A stretch of DNA of 47,022 nt from Psychrobacter sp. APC 3281 (GTDB lineage: Bacteria > Pseudomonadota > Gammaproteobacteria > Pseudomonadales > Moraxellaceae), in contig NZ_JASDCS010000015.1 in the NCBI RefSeq assembly GCF_030407815.1, forward strand, positions 1 to 47,022. Reading direction: 5' to 3'. Each line of letters begins with the position of its first letter. Positions within the stretch are counted from its first letter, which is position 1. Positions 44,872 through 47,022 of this stretch are shown one piece after another. Below the pieces are notes generated by a model. The model did no database searches. It was not told where the DNA came from and saw only the letters and a list, made by a program, of their open reading frames with translations. The position numbers and the translations under genes were made by a program.

Positions 44872-46116
44872 ATGGCTACTATGCGAGGACGGTTTGGTAA
44901 GCTGGTCGTTGACTTCCGCTACTTAGGTAAGCGCTGTCGAGAAAAGACCAGTTTAGAAGACAACCCAGCTAATCGTAAAAAATTAGCGCAAGTCATGAAA
45001 AAAATGGAAGCAGAAATAACTTTAGGCATCTTTGACTATGCTGCTTACTTCCCAAAGAGTGAACGAGCCCAGGAGATGACGGCATTGGCTGATAGAGCCG
45101 AAGCTTGTATCAGTCGTAATCCGACCTTTAAGGAGTTTTCGGAAACATTTTTTGAGGAGAGGAAGATTGAATGGCGACCGAGCTATCGGCAAAAAATAAA
45201 GATTATTTTGAATAAGTATTTATTACCTGAGTTTGGTGGTAAAGCGGTACATGCCATAAAAAAACCAGACTTGCTGACCTTCCGTAGCTCCCTCGCCAAA
45301 GTTTGTTACGGTAAAGATGGTCAGTCAAGTCTGTCAGTAGCACGGATCAACCAGATCATGATACTTCTTCGTATGATACTAGAAGAAGCATCAGATCGCC
45401 ATGAGTTTGAGATGCCTTATAAAAATATTAAGCATCTCAAACAAGCTCGTCCGGATGTAAACCCGTTTACATTGAGTGAGGTATGGCTGATTTTAAAGCA
45501 TGTTCGAGCTGATTATAAGCCCTACTACACTATTCGCTTCTTTACAGGAATGCGTACCAGTGAAATAGATGGGCTGAAGTGGGATTGCATTAATTTTGAT
45601 CGCCGTGAGATTAGTATAAGAGAGGCATTAGTTAATGGTGAGATGGGTCCGACTAAGACATTAGGCTCACAACGTGATATTGCGATGTCACAGTTAGTGT
45701 ATGACGCACTGCAAGACCAGAAGGCACGCACCTTTGGCAAGTCAGAGTTTGTGTTTTGCAATTCACAAGGCAATCCACTGGAGTATCGTAATGTGAATAG
45801 ACGGGTATGGAAACCCACACTTGCCCTACTCGGACTTAAGCACAGGCGTGCTTATCAGACTCGGCATACCGCAGCGACGCTTTGGCTCGCTGCTGGTGAG
45901 AATCCTGAGTGGATAGCTCGTCAGATGGGTCACAGTAGTACGGAGATGCTGTTTCGTGTGTATAGCCGTTATGTGCCTGATATCACCCGTCAAGATGGCT
46001 CAGCGATGGATAACTTGCTCTTAGCGAGTAAGGAGAAGTTAACCAGCGCATCGAATAGCTCTGACACTGAAGCACTAATCACGAATGCAAAAACTGACAA
46101 GGAGACGTCACAATGA
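44872..46116 (+). CDS. int: Tyrosine-type site-specific integrase
   Basis: A 414-residue integrase. The N-terminus (RGRFGKLVVDFRYLGKRCREKTSLEDNPANRKKL) is an arm-binding domain of the DUF3596 type. A core-binding SAM-like domain covers about residues 84-190. The catalytic residues are Arg228 (GMRTSEIDGL), Lys262, Arg331 (YQTRHTAATLWLAAG), His354 (QMGHSS) and the nucleophile Tyr364 (FRVYSRY). The usual first histidine of the HxxR box is Tyr328 here, as in many phage integrases. A start-proximal AAGGAGA site is good. It overlaps the next gene by 4 bp. It probably integrates at the tRNA-Gly gene. Confidence 0.92.
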   Translation: MATMRGRFGKLVVDFRYLGKRCREKTSLEDNPANRKKLAQVMKKMEAEITLGIFDYAAYFPKSERAQEMTALADRAEACISRNPTFKEFSETFFEERKIEWRPSYRQKIKIILNKYLLPEFGGKAVHAIKKPDLLTFRSSLAKVCYGKDGQSSLSVARINQIMILLRMILEEASDRHEFEMPYKNIKHLKQARPDVNPFTLSEVWLILKHVRADYKPYYTIRFFTGMRTSEIDGLKWDCINFDRREISIREALVNGEMGPTKTLGSQRDIAMSQLVYDALQDQKARTFGKSEFVFCNSQGNPLEYRNVNRRVWKPTLALLGLKHRRAYQTRHTAATLWLAAGENPEWIARQMGHSSTEMLFRVYSRYVPDITRQDGSAMDNLLLASKEKLTSASNSSDTEALITNAKTDKETSQ

Positions 46117-46406
46117 AAATCATCAATTATGAGGAGCTGTTTGGTGAGTTTAAACCTGACGGTGCAATCAGTGTAGATGCAAATCTGATCGCCAATGCAT
46201 TGATGCGAGAGTTGTACGTTCCATCGGGTCATAACCTCGCTCGCTTCTTGGGAGTGAAACGGTGCTTTAATAACGATATGGCGATGCGGGTATGGGTGCA
46301 GAAGCGCTTGGATGCTCAAGATGGGTACTTTATAAAAGATATGAGCAGTCAGCTTCAAAGCGAGCTTTATGAGCTATTACCGCACTCTGATTATGGAAGC
46401 TACTGA
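46113..46406 (+). CDS. Unknown 97-residue protein translationally coupled to the integrase
   Basis: I do not recognise this family. The protein is soluble, with a YEELFGEFKPDGAISVDANLIANALMRELYVPSGHNLARFLG start and an RVWVQKRLDAQDGYFIKD middle. It has no cysteine cluster or membrane segment. The ATG overlaps the integrase stop by 4 bp and GGAG precedes it, so it is made with the integrase. Such small proteins are frequent in ICE and prophage integration modules. Confidence 0.6.
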   Translation: MKIINYEELFGEFKPDGAISVDANLIANALMRELYVPSGHNLARFLGVKRCFNNDMAMRVWVQKRLDAQDGYFIKDMSSQLQSELYELLPHSDYGSY

Positions 46407-46440
46407 GGAGAATATTATGAGTGTGTAACTTCAGCCTAAT

Positions 46441-46737
46441 ATGACGCATAGCCCATATGATATCAAAATATGTGAGGATTACTGGGCATATGATAATCAG
46501 AGCGGCTTTATTAAACATGTGAAGACGCTTTGTGAGAAATATGAGGTAAATCCTCAAGTACTCTTTGAGACAGTTGCTCAATGTTATGCCTACTTGGACG
46601 ATGTTGTGTGTGAGTACTGCGGTTATGCTTGTCCAATTGAAGTACCTGCTGATATTCGTTATATGTGCGCAAAAGATAGTTGGTTATGCGCAATATGTGA
46701 ACATGCTTTATGGCGGACAGATAAAGAAAATAAATAA
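46441..46737 (+). CDS. Small zinc-ribbon-like protein, possibly cut by an N-terminal nonsense codon
   Basis: A 98-residue unknown protein. The C-terminal half has two CxxC pairs, CEYCGYAC and CAICEHAL, spaced as in a zinc ribbon. The well-placed GAGGAG site (46405-46410) serves ATG 46417, which is in frame with this gene but reads M-S-V and then TAA. Translation must restart at 46441, which has no ribosome-binding site of its own, or the gene is damaged. Homologues may start at the upstream ATG. A terminator follows at once. Confidence 0.55.
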   Translation: MTHSPYDIKICEDYWAYDNQSGFIKHVKTLCEKYEVNPQVLFETVAQCYAYLDDVVCEYCGYACPIEVPADIRYMCAKDSWLCAICEHALWRTDKENK

Positions 46738-46746
46738 ATGTTAACT

Positions 46747-46788
46747 ATCAAAAAAGCCAGACAGCTTAAATTGTCTGGCTTTTTTGAT
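46747..46788 (+). terminator. Strong bidirectional-looking terminator
   Basis: The 17-bp arms ATCAAAAAAGCCAGACA and TGTCTGGCTTTTTTGAT pair perfectly around an 8-nt loop. The T6 tract follows the GC-rich core on each strand. It separates the integration module from the viperin-like gene. Confidence 0.92.
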
Positions 46789-46914
46789 GGTTAAACATAT
46801 ATCAATATAAATAATTATCAAAATTCGTCTTTTCGGGGGAGATTCGGCTTCTATAAAACTTTAGAGTAAGTACTGTCATTATCTTAATTCTAATCACTTC
46901 AAGTGGAAATATCC

Positions 46915-47013
46915 ATGAATAATAAAAACCAACCTAAAAGAGAGCTGGTCGTAAACTGGCACATTACTGACCCCTGCCGTCAATCCCGTAGAATTAAACT
47001 TGGGAGATTTTAG
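46915..47013 (+). pseudogene. 5' fragment of a prokaryotic viperin-like radical SAM gene, cut by an IS end
   Basis: Translation from ATG 46915 gives MNNKNQPKRELVVNWHIT. ELVVNWHIT is the segment that directly precedes the radical SAM CxxxCxxC motif in bacterial viperins (pVips), and a pVip is known from Psychrobacter. From 46968 the sequence is the IS end, adding 15 non-native residues before a stop. The cysteine cluster is therefore lost in this contig. A GGA site is 8 bp before ATG and the 46789-46914 gap is AT-rich with no other gene. Viperins make ddhNTP chain terminators in phage defence. Only 17 codons support the call. Confidence 0.55.
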
Positions 47014-47022
47014 TTACGCAGC
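46968..47022. mobile_element. Terminus of an insertion sequence (right contig edge)
   Basis: These 55 bases are the reverse complement of positions 1-55. The outward end begins TGACCCCTGCCGTC and the element would continue to the right of the window. It interrupts the viperin-like frame at codon 18. Confidence 0.75.

Noticed and set aside
1..47022. Terminal inverted repeats of a linear plasmid or phage
   Set aside because: The repeat is only 55 bp, both copies cut coding frames, and the content is chromosomal; an IS plus assembly break explains it more simply.

Overview
The window looks like one complete assembly contig of a Psychrobacter-like member of the Moraxellaceae. This rests on moderate GC, an Acinetobacter/Psychrobacter-style capsule (K) locus, a GlpM homologue and Psychrobacter-type metabolic genes. 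It is inferred from gene content; no marker gene fixes the species. Both ends finish in the same 55 bp, in inverted orientation and diverging immediately outside, so the contig appears to stop inside two copies of one insertion sequence.

Region 1 (1-18.5 kb, plus strand) is most of a capsule or surface-polysaccharide locus. It opens with an IS-broken aldolase-family gene, a second nonulosonate-type cytidylyltransferase and a HAD phosphatase. A complete pseudaminic acid pathway follows (pseB, pseC, pseF, pseG, pseH, pseI), tightly overlapped. Then come a KpsS-like putative transferase, three GT4 glycosyltransferases, a Wzy-type polymerase, an initiating polyprenyl-phosphate sugar phosphotransferase, wzi and a strong terminator. 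No Wzx flippase and no wza-wzb-wzc lie inside the window, so they must be elsewhere, possibly beyond the left IS.

Region 2 (18.8-26.4 kb, plus) holds a DoxX-like membrane protein, a TVP38/DedA-like domain fused to a mercuric-reductase-like flavoprotein, and ynjB-ynjC-ynjD-ynjF. This resembles the E. coli ydjXYZ-ynjABCDEF neighbourhood with its pieces fused or lost.

Region 3 (26.4-39.2 kb, mostly minus) is catabolic. A divergent LysR regulator and guanidinobutyrase are followed by an NCS1 permease, a nitrilase-family amidohydrolase, an MBL-fold hydrolase and a 2-ketoarginine (5-guanidino-2-oxopentanoate) decarboxylase-like enzyme. Then come a D-lactate dehydrogenase, a YjiH-like membrane protein, an aldehyde dehydrogenase and a TetR regulator. 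Together they suggest use of arginine-derived guanidino compounds through 4-guanidinobutyrate to GABA and urea.

Region 4 (39.2-43.5 kb, minus) holds a K+/H+ antiporter, GlpM and a pyruvate/indolepyruvate decarboxylase-type enzyme.

Region 5 (43.7 kb to the end) begins with tRNA-Gly(GCC) and then the left part of an integrative element. It has 11-bp-periodic repeats resembling integrase arm sites, a divergent small Cro/CI regulator with repeated operators, an excisionase-like gene, a tyrosine integrase and two small unknown genes. Last come the first 17 codons of what looks like a prokaryotic viperin (antiviral radical SAM enzyme), cut by the right-hand IS. The element therefore probably carries, or carried, anti-phage cargo.
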